A DNA stretch of 64,000 bases from Paraburkholderia polaris (GCF_012927345.1 NZ_JABBGJ010000007.1:1-64000), one strand, 5' to 3'. Positions 52,956 through 62,211 are shown, numbered from the stretch's first letter. The notes: generated by a model from the sequence alone, not told the origin. Translations and numbers: made by a program.

Positions 52956-55220
52956 TCACGTCCTCTTTAACAGCGCGCTATCCACCGGCAACGCCCGGAT
53001 TCGCGTGCCCGTCGCATTGAAGATCGCGTTGCAGATCGCAGCCGATGTCGGCGGCACGCCCGGTTCGCCGACACCGCCAGGCGGCGCAGCGCTCGGCACG
53101 ATATACACGTGCGTTTCCGGCACGGAGTCGATACGGGCGACCCGGTAGTCGGTGAAGTTCGACTGATCGGCCGCACCGCTACTGAAGGTCAGTTCGCTGT
53201 ATAGCGTGTTGCCGAGCGCCATCACCACCGCCCCTTCGAACTGCGCGATCACGCGATCGGGATTGACGATACGTCCGCAGTCGACCGCCAGATCGACACG
53301 CGTCACGCGCACCGAGCCATCGTCGGCCACCTGCACCTGCGCGACCGCGGCGACGTACGTCAGAAAGCTGCGATGAACCGCGATACCGCGCCCATGGCGA
53401 GCGGGCAACGCGGCGGACCAGTTCGACCGCACCGCCGCCGCGCGGACCACCGCCGCATAGCGCGCGGTATCGATCGGATACTCGTCGATCGACGCGCCGT
53501 AGTTCGGATAATCGACCCCCAGTGCATGCATATCGACGTGGCGCGGACTGCCCAGCAGCGCGAGCAGATGCTGCACCGGATCCTGTCGCGCGGCAGCGGC
53601 GAGTTCGTCGACGAACGAGCCCAGCGCGAAGCCGTGCGGAATGTTGTACACCGAGCGATACCAGCCGATACGTGTATGCGCCGGCGCCGCCCCGTTTTCG
53701 CACTGCACGTTGGCGACTTCATAGGGCATGTCGGTCACACCCTGACCCAGTTCGCCCGCCGAACCATAGACCACGTTCGGCGTGAACGTCGAACCGATCG
53801 ACGGAAACACGCTCCGGTGCAACCACGCAATCGTCCTGCCCTGCGCATCGAGTCCGCCTTCCATGTGCTGCGCGCATACGGCATGGAAGTAGTCGTTACG
53901 TATGTCGTCTTCGCGTGTCCAGGTCAGCTTGACGGGTGCGCCGACTTCGCGCGCCAGGAACGCGGCCTCGGCCACATAGTCCGGCTTCGACTTGCGGCCA
54001 AAGCCGCCGCCGAGCAAGGTGACGTTGATCGTTACGGCCTGCTCCTGCAGGCCGAGCACCTGTGCGACAGTTGTGCGCGCTTGCTGCGGGTTTTGCGTCG
54101 CGGTCCAGACCTCGACTGCGCCGTTCGCAAACGACGCCGTCGCAGCCAGCGGCTCCATCGTCGCGTGCGCCAGATGCGGCACGTAATAATCGGCCGAGAC
54201 GTGTTGCGTGGCGTTCTTCAGCGCGCCCGCGGTATCGCCGTTGTTGCGCACGACTTTCCCAGGCTGCCGAGCGGTGTCTTCAAGCGCTTTGCGATACGCC
54301 TGGCTATCGTACGTGCCGTTCGGCCCGAGGTCCCATTCGAGCTTCAGTTTCTGGCGCCCTTGCTGCGCGGCCCACGTGTTGGTCGCGACCACCGCGACGC
54401 CGCCCAGCGGCCGGAAGCCGGCGGGCAGCGGGGCGGAAGCAATGCGCACCACGTGCAGCACGCCGGGCACCTTCATCGCTTCGGTCGAGTCGACGCTTTT
54501 GAGCGTTGCGCCATATACCGGCGAACGTTCGATCGACGCATACGTCATACCGGGTAACACGACATCGATGCCGTACGTCGCGCGGCCATGAACGATGTCG
54601 TCGAGATCGACGATCGGCAGCGACTTGCCGATATAGCGCCACGTGTCCTCGTTTTTCAGCTGCAGCGTGTCGCGGCCGGGCACCGGCTGATGCGCTGCAG
54701 CCTCCGCGACTGCGCCGTATGAAAGGCGCCGCCCGCTCGCTGCATGCACCACGTGACCCGGCTCGGTCCGGCAACTTGCCGGGCTCACGCGCCACTGCGC
54801 AGCGGCGGCCGCCACCAGCATCTGCCGCGCGGAGCCGCCTGCCTCGCGCAGTGGCTGGAAGAACTGGCGGATGCTGCGCGAGCCGTCGGTATTCTGGTCG
54901 CCGTACTTCGCATCGCCTTGCGCCTGCAGAACCTTGACGGTGTTCCAGTCGGCATCGAGCTCGTCGGCGAGGATCATCGCGAGACTGGTGCGGATGCCGG
55001 TGCCCATCTCGGAGCGATGCACGACCAGCACGATCTCGCCGGACGGCGCGACCGATACATAGACGTTCGGCGCAAACACCGTTTTGACGCCGCTAGCCGA
55101 AGCAAGCGAGCTCGCCGCAAACGCCATGGGCGCGCCGCCGACTTGCAGGCCTAGTATCACGCCGCCCGCCAGGGTGCCCTTCAGTACCCGGCGCCGGCTC
55201 AGATTGACGATCTCGCTCAT
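52956..55220 (-). CDS. molybdopterin-binding subunit of a xanthine-dehydrogenase-family enzyme (IorB type)
   Basis: Large subunit of 754 residues of a molybdenum hydroxylase, related to isoquinoline 1-oxidoreductase and periplasmic aldehyde dehydrogenases. A twin-arginine signal (LSRRRVLKGTLAGG, residues 8-21) predicts folded export by Tat. Molybdopterin blocks are LLGGGFGRKSKPDYVAEAA near residue 400 and the C-terminal PPGGVGEPGVPP with the catalytic Glu. The start overlaps the stop of the 2Fe-2S subunit gene by one base, so the two are coupled. The substrate could be an aldehyde or N-heterocycle; the sequence does not decide. There is no cytochrome c subunit, but a HiPIP gene lies just upstream. 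Confidence 0.9.
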   Translation of the reverse strand: MSEIVNLSRRRVLKGTLAGGVILGLQVGGAPMAFAASSLASASGVKTVFAPNVYVSVAPSGEIVLVVHRSEMGTGIRTSLAMILADELDADWNTVKVLQAQGDAKYGDQNTDGSRSIRQFFQPLREAGGSARQMLVAAAAAQWRVSPASCRTEPGHVVHAASGRRLSYGAVAEAAAHQPVPGRDTLQLKNEDTWRYIGKSLPIVDLDDIVHGRATYGIDVVLPGMTYASIERSPVYGATLKSVDSTEAMKVPGVLHVVRIASAPLPAGFRPLGGVAVVATNTWAAQQGRQKLKLEWDLGPNGTYDSQAYRKALEDTARQPGKVVRNNGDTAGALKNATQHVSADYYVPHLAHATMEPLAATASFANGAVEVWTATQNPQQARTTVAQVLGLQEQAVTINVTLLGGGFGRKSKPDYVAEAAFLAREVGAPVKLTWTREDDIRNDYFHAVCAQHMEGGLDAQGRTIAWLHRSVFPSIGSTFTPNVVYGSAGELGQGVTDMPYEVANVQCENGAAPAHTRIGWYRSVYNIPHGFALGSFVDELAAAARQDPVQHLLALLGSPRHVDMHALGVDYPNYGASIDEYPIDTARYAAVVRAAAVRSNWSAALPARHGRGIAVHRSFLTYVAAVAQVQVADDGSVRVTRVDLAVDCGRIVNPDRVIAQFEGAVVMALGNTLYSELTFSSGAADQSNFTDYRVARIDSVPETHVYIVPSAAPPGGVGEPGVPPTSAAICNAIFNATGTRIRALPVDSALLKRT

Positions 55221-55669
55221 TACGCCTGCTCCGCTGCTGTCTTGATGGCAATCTTGATGCGTTGATAGGTGCCGCAGCGGCAGACATTCCCGGACATCGC
55301 TTCGACGATCTGCTCGTCGTTCGGCTTAGGGGTCTGTTTGAGCAGCGACGCAGCCTGCATCATCTGGCCAGGCTGACAGTAGCCGCACTGCGGCACATTC
55401 GCGGCTTTCCACGCTCGCTGAACGGGATGCTCGCCGCCTTTGCCCAGGCCTTCGATCGTCGTCACGGGTTTGCCTTGTACATCTCCCAGTGAGGTGACGC
55501 ACGAACGCACGGCCACGCCATCCAGATGTACGGTGCACGCGCCGCATGCGCCCACGCCGCAGCCGAACTTGGTGCCATGCAGCCCCAACAGGTCGCGCAC
55601 CGCCCATAGCAGCGGCATGTTCGCGTCGGCGTCGACGTTGTGATGCACGCCATTCACAATCAGTTCCAT
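55220..55669 (-). CDS. 2Fe-2S subunit of the molybdenum hydroxylase (IorA type)
   Basis: Small subunit of 149 residues carrying two 2Fe-2S clusters. The plant-ferredoxin-type cluster uses Cys37, Cys42, Cys45 and Cys57 ([16 protein letters not shown]); the C-terminal four-helix cluster uses Cys95, Cys98, Cys130 and Cys132 ([10 protein letters not shown] and CRCGTYQRI). It has no signal peptide of its own and is presumably exported as a complex with the Tat-tagged large subunit. It transfers electrons from the molybdenum centre, probably onward to the HiPIP encoded 76 bp upstream. Confidence 0.92.
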   Translation of the reverse strand: MELIVNGVHHNVDADANMPLLWAVRDLLGLHGTKFGCGVGACGACTVHLDGVAVRSCVTSLGDVQGKPVTTIEGLGKGGEHPVQRAWKAANVPQCGYCQPGQMMQAASLLKQTPKPNDEQIVEAMSGNVCRCGTYQRIKIAIKTAAEQA

Positions 55670-55745
55670 CAGTTCACTCCTTGTTGTCGACGCGCGTCAC
55701 GCCTGCGGGCGCTGCCTGGTGATCGCGCTTACCTGCGCACGCCGT

Positions 55746-56057
55746 TCATGCTCTTGCCTGATAGGCCTTGCACCATCCCGCGCCGCTCACCTGCTTTGCG
55801 CCGAACAGCGCGCAGAGTGCGCTGGCGTCGGCTGGCTTGCCCTGGTAGAACTGACAGTTCGCGCAGCGCTGGTTGTTGCTGAAATGGGGATATTTCGTGT
55901 GGTCGACCTGGCTTGCATCGGTCTTGTACCCGAGCGCCTGCGCAGCGGGATCGCTTTCCTGAAGCTGCGGGGGAGCCGCCCAGACGGAGCGTCCGGTGAT
56001 CGCGAGCGCTGTGGCGCCGATTGAATGGATCAGGAAGGTGCGTCGGTGGGTTCGCAT
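55746..56057 (-). CDS. high-potential iron-sulfur protein (HiPIP)
   Basis: Periplasmic electron carrier of 103 residues with one 4Fe-4S cluster. The four ligands are Cys65, Cys68, Cys82 and Cys96, with the HiPIP spacing C-x2-C-x13-C-x13-C and the typical RCANCQFYQG and GWCKAY surroundings. A Tat-like signal (THRRTFLIHS, residues 3-12) precedes the mature part. It is directly upstream of, and on the same strand as, the two molybdenum hydroxylase genes, with 76 bp between. HiPIPs usually carry electrons in the periplasm; here it is a plausible acceptor for the hydroxylase. Confidence 0.92.
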   Translation of the reverse strand: MRTHRRTFLIHSIGATALAITGRSVWAAPPQLQESDPAAQALGYKTDASQVDHTKYPHFSNNQRCANCQFYQGKPADASALCALFGAKQVSGAGWCKAYQARA

Positions 56058-56073
56058 GTTCGATGGCTCCCTG

Positions 56074-57072
56074 TCACGCTACAAGCACGCGTTCCGGCGG
56101 CGCCATGAATTCCGGCCCCACTGGATCCTTGACGAACTGCGCGACAATCGCGTCGATCTGCTCGAACGCCTTCTTGTCGAGGCGCCAGCCGAACACATCT
56201 TCAATCCCGTCCAGCTGTGCCGGGCGACGTGCGCCCCAAAGCGCGATCGTCGGACCGCGATCGAGCACCCAGCGCACCGCCAGCGCGAGCACCGACTTGT
56301 CGAAGTTGTCGCGCGCAAACACGTTGAGTGCTTTCACGGCCGCGACATACTGCTCGCGACGCGGCTCACAAAACTTCGGGTCGCGCTGGCGCAAATCGTC
56401 GCCTTCGAAGCGCGTCTCGACACCGATGCGCCCCGCCAGCAGCCCGCGGCACAGCGCCCCGTAGGCAAGCGCGACGAGCCCATGCTGTTTTGCGTACGGC
56501 AGGACGTCACGGTCGATATCGCGTTCGAACAGGTTGTACGGCGGCTGCGTGGTCGACAGCGGCGCCACGCGCCGGAACGCATCCATTTGCGCAGGCGAGA
56601 AGTTACTGACGCCCAGCGCCCGCACCTTGCCTTCCTTGCGCAGATCGTCCAGCACCGCTGCGGTCTCTTCGATCGGCACCAGCGGATCGGGCCAGTGGAC
56701 CTGATACAGATCGATGTAATCGGTCCGCAAGCGCCGAAGCGTATCCTCTACTTCTTGACGAATGCGCTCTGGCGACGAATTGCGGAACACCGCGCCGTCG
56801 TGCCATTCCAATGCGACCTTGGTCGCGATGACTGCCTTGTGCCGATACCCATCGGCCAGCGCCTTGCCGACGATCTCCTCGGAAGCGCCGAAGCCGTACA
56901 CCGGTGCTGTGTCGATCAGATTGACGCCGCTATCGAGCGCCCGGCGGATTACCGCGATCGAGTCTTTCTCATCGGTGCCGCCCCACATCCAGCCGCCGAT
57001 CGCCCAGGTACCAAGGCCGATGCGTGAGACGGGGGTCGTTAAACCTTCAATTGCGATTGTTTCAATAGTCAT
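56074..57072 (-). CDS. aldo/keto reductase
   Basis: NAD(P)H-linked oxidoreductase of 332 residues with a TIM-barrel fold. The family motifs GVNLIDTAPVYGFGASEEIVG (catalytic Asp and Tyr), VIATKVAL (Lys) and YQVHWPDP (His) are all present, as is GVSNFSPAQM. The ATG at 57072 is used; an upstream in-frame ATG at 57135 adds an unrelated leader. It precedes the HiPIP and molybdenum-hydroxylase genes on the same strand with only 16 bp to the HiPIP gene, so the four may form one operon acting on an aldehyde or related carbonyl. The substrate is unknown. Confidence 0.9.
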   Translation of the reverse strand: MTIETIAIEGLTTPVSRIGLGTWAIGGWMWGGTDEKDSIAVIRRALDSGVNLIDTAPVYGFGASEEIVGKALADGYRHKAVIATKVALEWHDGAVFRNSSPERIRQEVEDTLRRLRTDYIDLYQVHWPDPLVPIEETAAVLDDLRKEGKVRALGVSNFSPAQMDAFRRVAPLSTTQPPYNLFERDIDRDVLPYAKQHGLVALAYGALCRGLLAGRIGVETRFEGDDLRQRDPKFCEPRREQYVAAVKALNVFARDNFDKSVLALAVRWVLDRGPTIALWGARRPAQLDGIEDVFGWRLDKKAFEQIDAIVAQFVKDPVGPEFMAPPERVLVA

Positions 57073-57424
57073 GTGAAGCTCTCTAATCAAAGCGCTACGT
57101 AAAGCACCACATCCGGGTCGAATGTGATTTGACAAATGGCGACGCGCCCATCGGACGGGCAGACGAGCCGATTATTTCAGCGGCATCCGGCGATCACAAG
57201 AAGGCACCTGACGGTTTCATACTTTCCCCATGGAAACTAATTGCTACGACGGCGCTTACGCGCACGACAACCCGCAGAAAAAAACCGCCGACCTGGTGCG
57301 GAACAGCGCCGAGCCACAGGTGTAAAGCGGGGTCGAAGCTGACCGCCGTTGTCGAGTCGCCAGCAAGGCCGTGAGAAATTGCCCATAATTGCGCGCAGTC
57401 TTCGAGCAACCGTTGGGACGTCTC
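57073..57424. other. divergent spacer between the aldo/keto reductase and MFS genes, 352 bp
   Basis: No gene seen. It must contain promoters for both divergent units; I could not identify a convincing operator. A small open frame on each strand has no recognisable similarity. Confidence 0.45.
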
Positions 57425-58612
57425 ATGAAAACAGCTTCTGCCGCACCGCAATCCCCGATCGCATTTCTGGCTGTCGCGTTGGCCTTCGCGATCAACATGA
57501 TGGGTACAACGCTACCGACGGCAATCTATCGGTACTACGAACTGAAGTTCGGATTTACGCCGACCGTCATCACGGTGATCTATGCCTCGTATGCAATCGG
57601 GGTGCTGGGTGCACTGCTGCTGGTCGGCAACTGGTCCGATCAGCTAGGCCGTCGTCGCATGCTGCTGGCGGGACTATGTGCGTCGGCCGCATCGGCGCTG
57701 ACGTTCCTGCTCAGCGACGGGCTGGCGCTGCTGATGCTGGGCCGCCTGCTGTCGGGAATTTCTGCCGGCATCTTCACAGGAACCGCCACCGTGGCTGTGA
57801 TCGAGCTCGCGCCGCCTGCATGGCGCGGCAAGGCCATGCTCGCGGCTACTGCCTCCAATATGCTGGGGCTGGGTTGCGGTCCGTTGCTAAGCGGCATCCT
57901 CGTCGAACTATTCCCCTGGCCGATGCGCTTGCCCTATGCGGTGCATCTGGCGCTGGTCGGCGTCGCCGCACTATTCGTCCTTGGCGTGCCGGAGACCGCC
58001 TCGATTCCCGCGCGAGTGAAGCTTGGCATTCAGAGAATTTCGCTTCCAGCCGAGGTACGCCGCGCGTTCATTCCAGCCGCGTTGGCAGGGTTTGCCGGTT
58101 TCGTCGTGGTGGGCTTCTTTGCGGCGGTCGCCCCGCAACTGATTCGGGTCGTACTCGGCTTTCATAGCGGCATCGTGACCGGCGCGATTGTGTTCCTGCT
58201 ATTCGCGTGCTCCGCCGTTGGGCAGATCGTGCAGACGATCATTGCCGCGCGGTGGCGGCAAGCGGCCGGCTGCATTGGACTCGTCGTGGGACTGGCGTGT
58301 GTCGGCCTGTGCGTACCGGAACACTCGCTCGGCGCGCTTTTGCTCGGCACGGCCCTGGCAGGAATAGGGCAGGGCATCAGCTTCCGCGCCGGGCTGGGCG
58401 AGATCGCGTCCGCCGCGCCTGCACACCGGCGCGCGGAAGTTACGTCCAGCTTTTTCGTCGTGCTTTATGTGGCGATCTCACTCCCTGTGATCGGCCTTGG
58501 CATCGCCGTGCAACTCGCCGACGTTCAACGCGCGACGCTGCTCTTTGTCGGCTTGACGATAGTCCTTGTGCTTATTGCGCTGCTCCTGCTGATACGTGAG
58601 CAAGCGGACTAG
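57425..58612 (+). CDS. MFS transporter
   Basis: Inner-membrane transporter of 395 residues with twelve predicted hydrophobic segments. MFS motif A, GNWSDQLGRRRML, lies between segments 2 and 3 (near residue 70), and the GRLLSGISAGIFTGTATVAV block follows in segments 4-5. The ATG at 57425 is the first fitting start. The substrate is not readable; the closest general resemblance is to drug or sugar efflux carriers. A serine hydrolase gene follows 123 bp later on the same strand. Confidence 0.88.
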   Translation: MKTASAAPQSPIAFLAVALAFAINMMGTTLPTAIYRYYELKFGFTPTVITVIYASYAIGVLGALLLVGNWSDQLGRRRMLLAGLCASAASALTFLLSDGLALLMLGRLLSGISAGIFTGTATVAVIELAPPAWRGKAMLAATASNMLGLGCGPLLSGILVELFPWPMRLPYAVHLALVGVAALFVLGVPETASIPARVKLGIQRISLPAEVRRAFIPAALAGFAGFVVVGFFAAVAPQLIRVVLGFHSGIVTGAIVFLLFACSAVGQIVQTIIAARWRQAAGCIGLVVGLACVGLCVPEHSLGALLLGTALAGIGQGISFRAGLGEIASAAPAHRRAEVTSSFFVVLYVAISLPVIGLGIAVQLADVQRATLLFVGLTIVLVLIALLLLIREQAD

Positions 58613-58735
58613 GGGCAAGACGCGCGAGCGATCGGTGACTGAACACGAAACCCTTCCGGCCGGATCGCCGATGCCGCGGCGCGCAAGGCCCCGCGTCTCA
58701 ATTCCTCTCCGTGAAACTGTCCGAAGCGCGAACAT

Positions 58736-59743
58736 ATGACTGACCTAGGTAAATTCCTCGCGGAAACGACTGCCAGCGGCCCGATACCCGGCGTGTCGCT
58801 CGCAACGCTTCGCGGCGGCGCGAGAGGCCCCGAATACTACTTCGGCGTCCGGGGCGCGCATGACCGCTCAGGTGTCGACGCCCGGACCGTTTTCGAGGCC
58901 GCGTCCTTAACAAAACCGATCGTCGCCTTCATCGCTCTTCAACTTGCCGAAGAAAGGCTTCTGAACCTGCATCAACCTCTGTTCGACATCTGCGGCGAAT
59001 ACGTGCCAGGCGACTTGAGGTCGCGCCAGATAACGGCTTTTCATGTTCTGACGCACACGAGCGGCCTTCCCAATATAGTTTGCGACGAAGCCCCGCTTCG
59101 TACGTACTTCAATCCTGGCGAGAGATTTAGCTACGGCAGCAGCGCATTCGCATGGCTTCAGCGGGCAATGGAGATTGTCGGTAGGCGCTCTCTGGAAACA
59201 ATGGCGCGCGAGCGCGTGTTCGAGCCGTTGGGAATGCTTCGTTCGAGCCTGGAATGGCAGGAACACTTCTCGAAAAACTATGCGCAGGGTCACGAGTGGG
59301 AAGGCGAGCCGGTGTCAAAGCGCCGTGTGCAGACGGCGCAGGCCTCGTGGTCGCTCCTGACAACGGCCTCCGACTATATCGGATTCGTTCAGCATGTGCT
59401 GGCTGGCCGCGGCCTGACGGTTGCAAGCTACGATCAGTGGTTTATGCCGCGCGTCAACACGCGACAAGGCGACGATGCTGAAGACCTGCACGGAGAGAAC
59501 CCGCCTGATCACAACGTTGCCTGGGGACTAGGTTGGGGCCTCGAACCGTTCCAGAATTGTTTCTTCCATTGGGGAAATAATCCCGGATTCCGGGCGTTCG
59601 TTCTCGCCAATCGGGTGACGAAGGATGCAATCGTGTGGTTCGCGAACTCGGCGCGCGGTCTGCGACTGGTACACACCGTCGTGCCAGCGGTAGTTACTGG
59701 AGAACACCCCTCCGTCCAATGGCTCCGCATCGGTCATCTGTAA
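58736..59743 (+). CDS. serine hydrolase, beta-lactamase/penicillin-binding fold
   Basis: Class C-like serine hydrolase of 335 residues. The three motifs are SLTK (Ser57, Lys60), YGS (Tyr133 to Ser135) and HWG in FFHWGNNPGF near residue 277. No signal peptide is visible, so a cytoplasmic esterase or amidase is more likely than a periplasmic beta-lactamase. It follows the MFS transporter gene and could act on what that transporter moves, which is inference. Confidence 0.85.
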   Translation: MTDLGKFLAETTASGPIPGVSLATLRGGARGPEYYFGVRGAHDRSGVDARTVFEAASLTKPIVAFIALQLAEERLLNLHQPLFDICGEYVPGDLRSRQITAFHVLTHTSGLPNIVCDEAPLRTYFNPGERFSYGSSAFAWLQRAMEIVGRRSLETMARERVFEPLGMLRSSLEWQEHFSKNYAQGHEWEGEPVSKRRVQTAQASWSLLTTASDYIGFVQHVLAGRGLTVASYDQWFMPRVNTRQGDDAEDLHGENPPDHNVAWGLGWGLEPFQNCFFHWGNNPGFRAFVLANRVTKDAIVWFANSARGLRLVHTVVPAVVTGEHPSVQWLRIGHL

Positions 59744-59811
59744 CGCATCACGTGGGCCGCTAAACGATCATCCTTGCGGCACTGCGCAGACAGATTGCCA
59801 CCCTTAGATGG

Positions 59812-60771
59812 CTAGTAGTCTGATGCCTTGATTGTCTGCAGGAAGTCGAGGAGCGCCGCCGTGACCGCTTCCGGCGCCTCCTGCTGTACCCAATGGCCGA
59901 CGCCAGGGAGCAGTGTGCTGGCGACAAGGCCCGGCAAGGTCTCCGAATGGGCAGCATAGGCGTCACGTCGCCAATTCAACACAGGGTCCCGCGCGCCCGC
60001 GAGAAACATCGCTGGTTGTGTGATGCGCGCGCCGGCAAAGGCGCCGAGCAACCACCAGTTCCGATCAAGATTGCGATACCAGTCGAGCGGCGCACGAAAG
60101 CCGCGGGCGAAAGCCGCTGTTTGCAGGCTAAAGTCCTCCGGCGTCAGCCAATCCGGCAGACCGGCGGGCACCGGGAAGGTGGCAAGAAATCCGCTCTCAG
60201 CGACCATGCCGTTCCAGAGCGGATCGGGCACGGCCCCAGAGAGGCCCCAGTACATGCGGCGGAGGCTTTCCGCCGGATCGGCGTCAAGTTCTACCTCGGC
60301 GCGACCTCGTGGTTCGAACCAGAGCCAGTAGAAGCGCTCCCGCCCCAGGCGGCGCAGGGTCGCGAGTGGCGCAGAGGTAGTGCGAGGGATGAACGGAACC
60401 GAAAGTCCAGCGACGCCAATAAACCGGTCAGGCCGCAACATCGCCGCCGTCCAGGCGACGTGCGCGCCCCAATCATGACCAACGATCACTGCTTTGGAAT
60501 GTCCTAGCGTATCGAGCAATCCGACCATGTCGCCCACCAGATGCAGAATCGTAAAATCTTCGATCGCTTCCGGGGCGCTGCTGCCGCCATAGCCCCGCAT
60601 ATCGGGCGCGATCACACGATATCCCGCTTCAGCGAGCGCCGGCACCTGATGGCGCCAGGAATGCCGCGACTCAGGGAATCCGTGGCAGAGCAGGACCGGC
60701 ATACCGCTGCCGGCAATGTCGGCTCGTAGCTCGATCCCGTTGGTGGAAAAATCCCCCGTTTCGATTCGCAT
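59812..60771 (-). CDS. alpha/beta hydrolase, epoxide-hydrolase type
   Basis: Enzyme of 319 residues. The oxyanion motif is HGFPES (residues 30-35) and the nucleophile is Asp100 in GHDWGAHVAW, the soluble epoxide hydrolase / haloalkane dehalogenase arrangement. The acid is in GARDPVLNW and the His in GVGHWVQQE. An Asp nucleophile with HGFPES favours epoxide hydrolase. The ATG at 60771 overlaps the stop of a small upstream frame in TGATG. It is divergent from an AraC-family regulator that probably controls it. Confidence 0.87.
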   Translation of the reverse strand: MRIETGDFSTNGIELRADIAGSGMPVLLCHGFPESRHSWRHQVPALAEAGYRVIAPDMRGYGGSSAPEAIEDFTILHLVGDMVGLLDTLGHSKAVIVGHDWGAHVAWTAAMLRPDRFIGVAGLSVPFIPRTTSAPLATLRRLGRERFYWLWFEPRGRAEVELDADPAESLRRMYWGLSGAVPDPLWNGMVAESGFLATFPVPAGLPDWLTPEDFSLQTAAFARGFRAPLDWYRNLDRNWWLLGAFAGARITQPAMFLAGARDPVLNWRRDAYAAHSETLPGLVASTLLPGVGHWVQQEAPEAVTAALLDFLQTIKASDY

Positions 60772-60947
60772 CACGCGGCCCTCGCGATCAGAGTTTGCAT
60801 TTTTTGGGCCGCAGCTGGAATGCGAGCCCCCCAATCCATCAACAGCGCGGCGACCTTGGCGTCCGACTTGCTGATGCCCGATCTTAGTTGCGAAACCGTT
60901 AAGGCGGCAGGTGGCGATAACGAGTGCGCGAATGGGCCTTGCATCAT
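60771..60947 (-). CDS. possible small gene overlapping the epoxide hydrolase start
   Basis: A 58-codon frame starting at ATG 60947 (MMQGPFAHSLSPPA), with GGGG upstream, ends in TGA that overlaps the hydrolase ATG as TGATG, an arrangement typical of translational coupling. The predicted product (ending WGARIPAAAQKMQTLIARAA) has no family I recognise. It could be a leader peptide or a chance frame. Confidence 0.3.
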   Translation of the reverse strand: MMQGPFAHSLSPPAALTVSQLRSGISKSDAKVAALLMDWGARIPAAAQKMQTLIARAA

Positions 60948-61125
60948 TACGCCCCAAAGTTTCCGAGTATTTAAATGATCGATTTGCCGGCGAGTCGTTC
61001 GCTGGACGCTACGGCAAAATAAGTACTGGTATGCTGGCACCTATACTAGCGCGCTCCTAGCGGGCTAGTGGTTCAACAAAAAGTTCAGCCGCACGGGGCG
61101 GACCAAAACTGGACGCAAATCAGCG
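60772..61125. other. divergent hydrolase-AraC spacer, 354 bp
   Basis: Contains the possible small frame on the minus strand and, nearer the AraC gene, phased direct repeats (61046-61066). Nothing else supportable is seen. Confidence 0.45.
61045..61069. promoter_or_regulatory. helically phased direct repeats, probable AraC-type operator
   Basis: CTAGCGCGCT (61046-61055) and CTAGCGGGCT (61057-61066) differ at one base and are spaced exactly 11 bp, one helical turn, as AraC-family half-sites are. The outer ends, ACTAGC (61045-61050) and GCTAGT (61064-61069), also form an inverted pair. It lies 57-81 bases upstream of the AraC-family start. Confidence 0.5.
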
Positions 61126-62211
61126 ATGAGCACTGCATTGAACGATGACTCGCAACCCACTGCTATACCGCTAAGCCGCTTGTTGTTGCCACCGGAGCCG
61201 CCAACGTTTGCGCCCGGCATCGTACACAGCAATTTCAGCGTTCAAGGCGACGCCCGTCAAAGCTTCCTGGCCTGGCAGGAGCGTATGAGTCCCGTCTACG
61301 ACATACAGCCTTCCTCAAAGCAAGCGGAGGATACGTTCGATGCATCGCTGTCTCGTTACACGATCGACAATCTGAGCTTCTTCGACTTCCGCACCGGGCC
61401 GAACCTGGCCGTGCGGTCGTTAGGTCGGGTTTCGACCGAAAGCGTTCGCGACATCAGCTTTAGCGTGTTCCTTGAGGGGCCGCCGGCGCAGTTCCTGGGC
61501 GGCAAGCCACCCTCCGACGCGCCGCACATACCGCAAGTGCCAAGTATCCTCGCGCTGGACATGGATCAGCCGTGCACAATCCGGAGTTTTCATGGCCGGC
61601 TACTGCTCCTTTTTGTGCCGCGCGCCTTGGTAGAAACGTCATTCCCTGATGCCGCCTCGCTGCATGGCCGCTGGATTCACGCCACCACCGCTTTGACACG
61701 CTTACTGATTGAGCATCTGGTGGCGCTAAAGCGACAAATCGTCGGCTTGAGCAAAGAGGAAGCGCATCAGTCCTTTCTCACTGCGGCAGAGCTACTCGTC
61801 GCAGCTTTCAGCCGTCAAGCGGGTCTTTCCGGCAATGGCCGCGCGGCGGTACGTGCTGCTGTCTATGGACAGGTGAAGCGGCACGTCGAGACCAATCTGC
61901 ACGATCCGGATTTGTCGCCTGACAGCGTGTTGGCATCGCTGCATCTCTCGCGTGCGAGCGTGTATCGCATATTTGAGCATGAAGGTGGCCTGGCCGCTTA
62001 TATCCGCAGCCGCAGGCTACGAATGGCGGCCGATGAGCTGGTGCGCTTTCCGCATATGGAGGTACAGGACATTGCCGCGGGGTTGGGTTTCAATGATGCG
62101 TCGAGCTTTACGCGTGCATTCCGTCGCGCCTTCGACATCGCGCCACGGGAATTGCACGAGTACGCGCCGTTGCTCCAGCGCGAACATGCGAGACGCGAGC
62201 GTTTCGCGTAG
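61126..62211 (+). CDS. AraC-family transcriptional regulator
   Basis: Regulator of 361 residues. The long N-terminal part (about 1-240) resembles the AraC-binding-like domain of AraC/FeaR-type activators (NLSFFDFRTGPNLAVRSLGR). The C-terminal HTH pair (about 250-350) includes SPDSVLASLHLSRASVYRIF and VQDIAAGLGFNDASSFTRAF. It is divergent from the epoxide-hydrolase-like gene and preceded by phased direct repeats, so it probably controls itself and that gene. The effector is unknown. Confidence 0.88.
   Translation: MSTALNDDSQPTAIPLSRLLLPPEPPTFAPGIVHSNFSVQGDARQSFLAWQERMSPVYDIQPSSKQAEDTFDASLSRYTIDNLSFFDFRTGPNLAVRSLGRVSTESVRDISFSVFLEGPPAQFLGGKPPSDAPHIPQVPSILALDMDQPCTIRSFHGRLLLLFVPRALVETSFPDAASLHGRWIHATTALTRLLIEHLVALKRQIVGLSKEEAHQSFLTAAELLVAAFSRQAGLSGNGRAAVRAAVYGQVKRHVETNLHDPDLSPDSVLASLHLSRASVYRIFEHEGGLAAYIRSRRLRMAADELVRFPHMEVQDIAAGLGFNDASSFTRAFRRAFDIAPRELHEYAPLLQREHARRERFA

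Noticed and set aside
53373..54557. 394-codon open frame antisense to the molybdenum subunit
   Set aside because: Codon-bias shadow; no domain, and the opposite strand has a complete enzyme.
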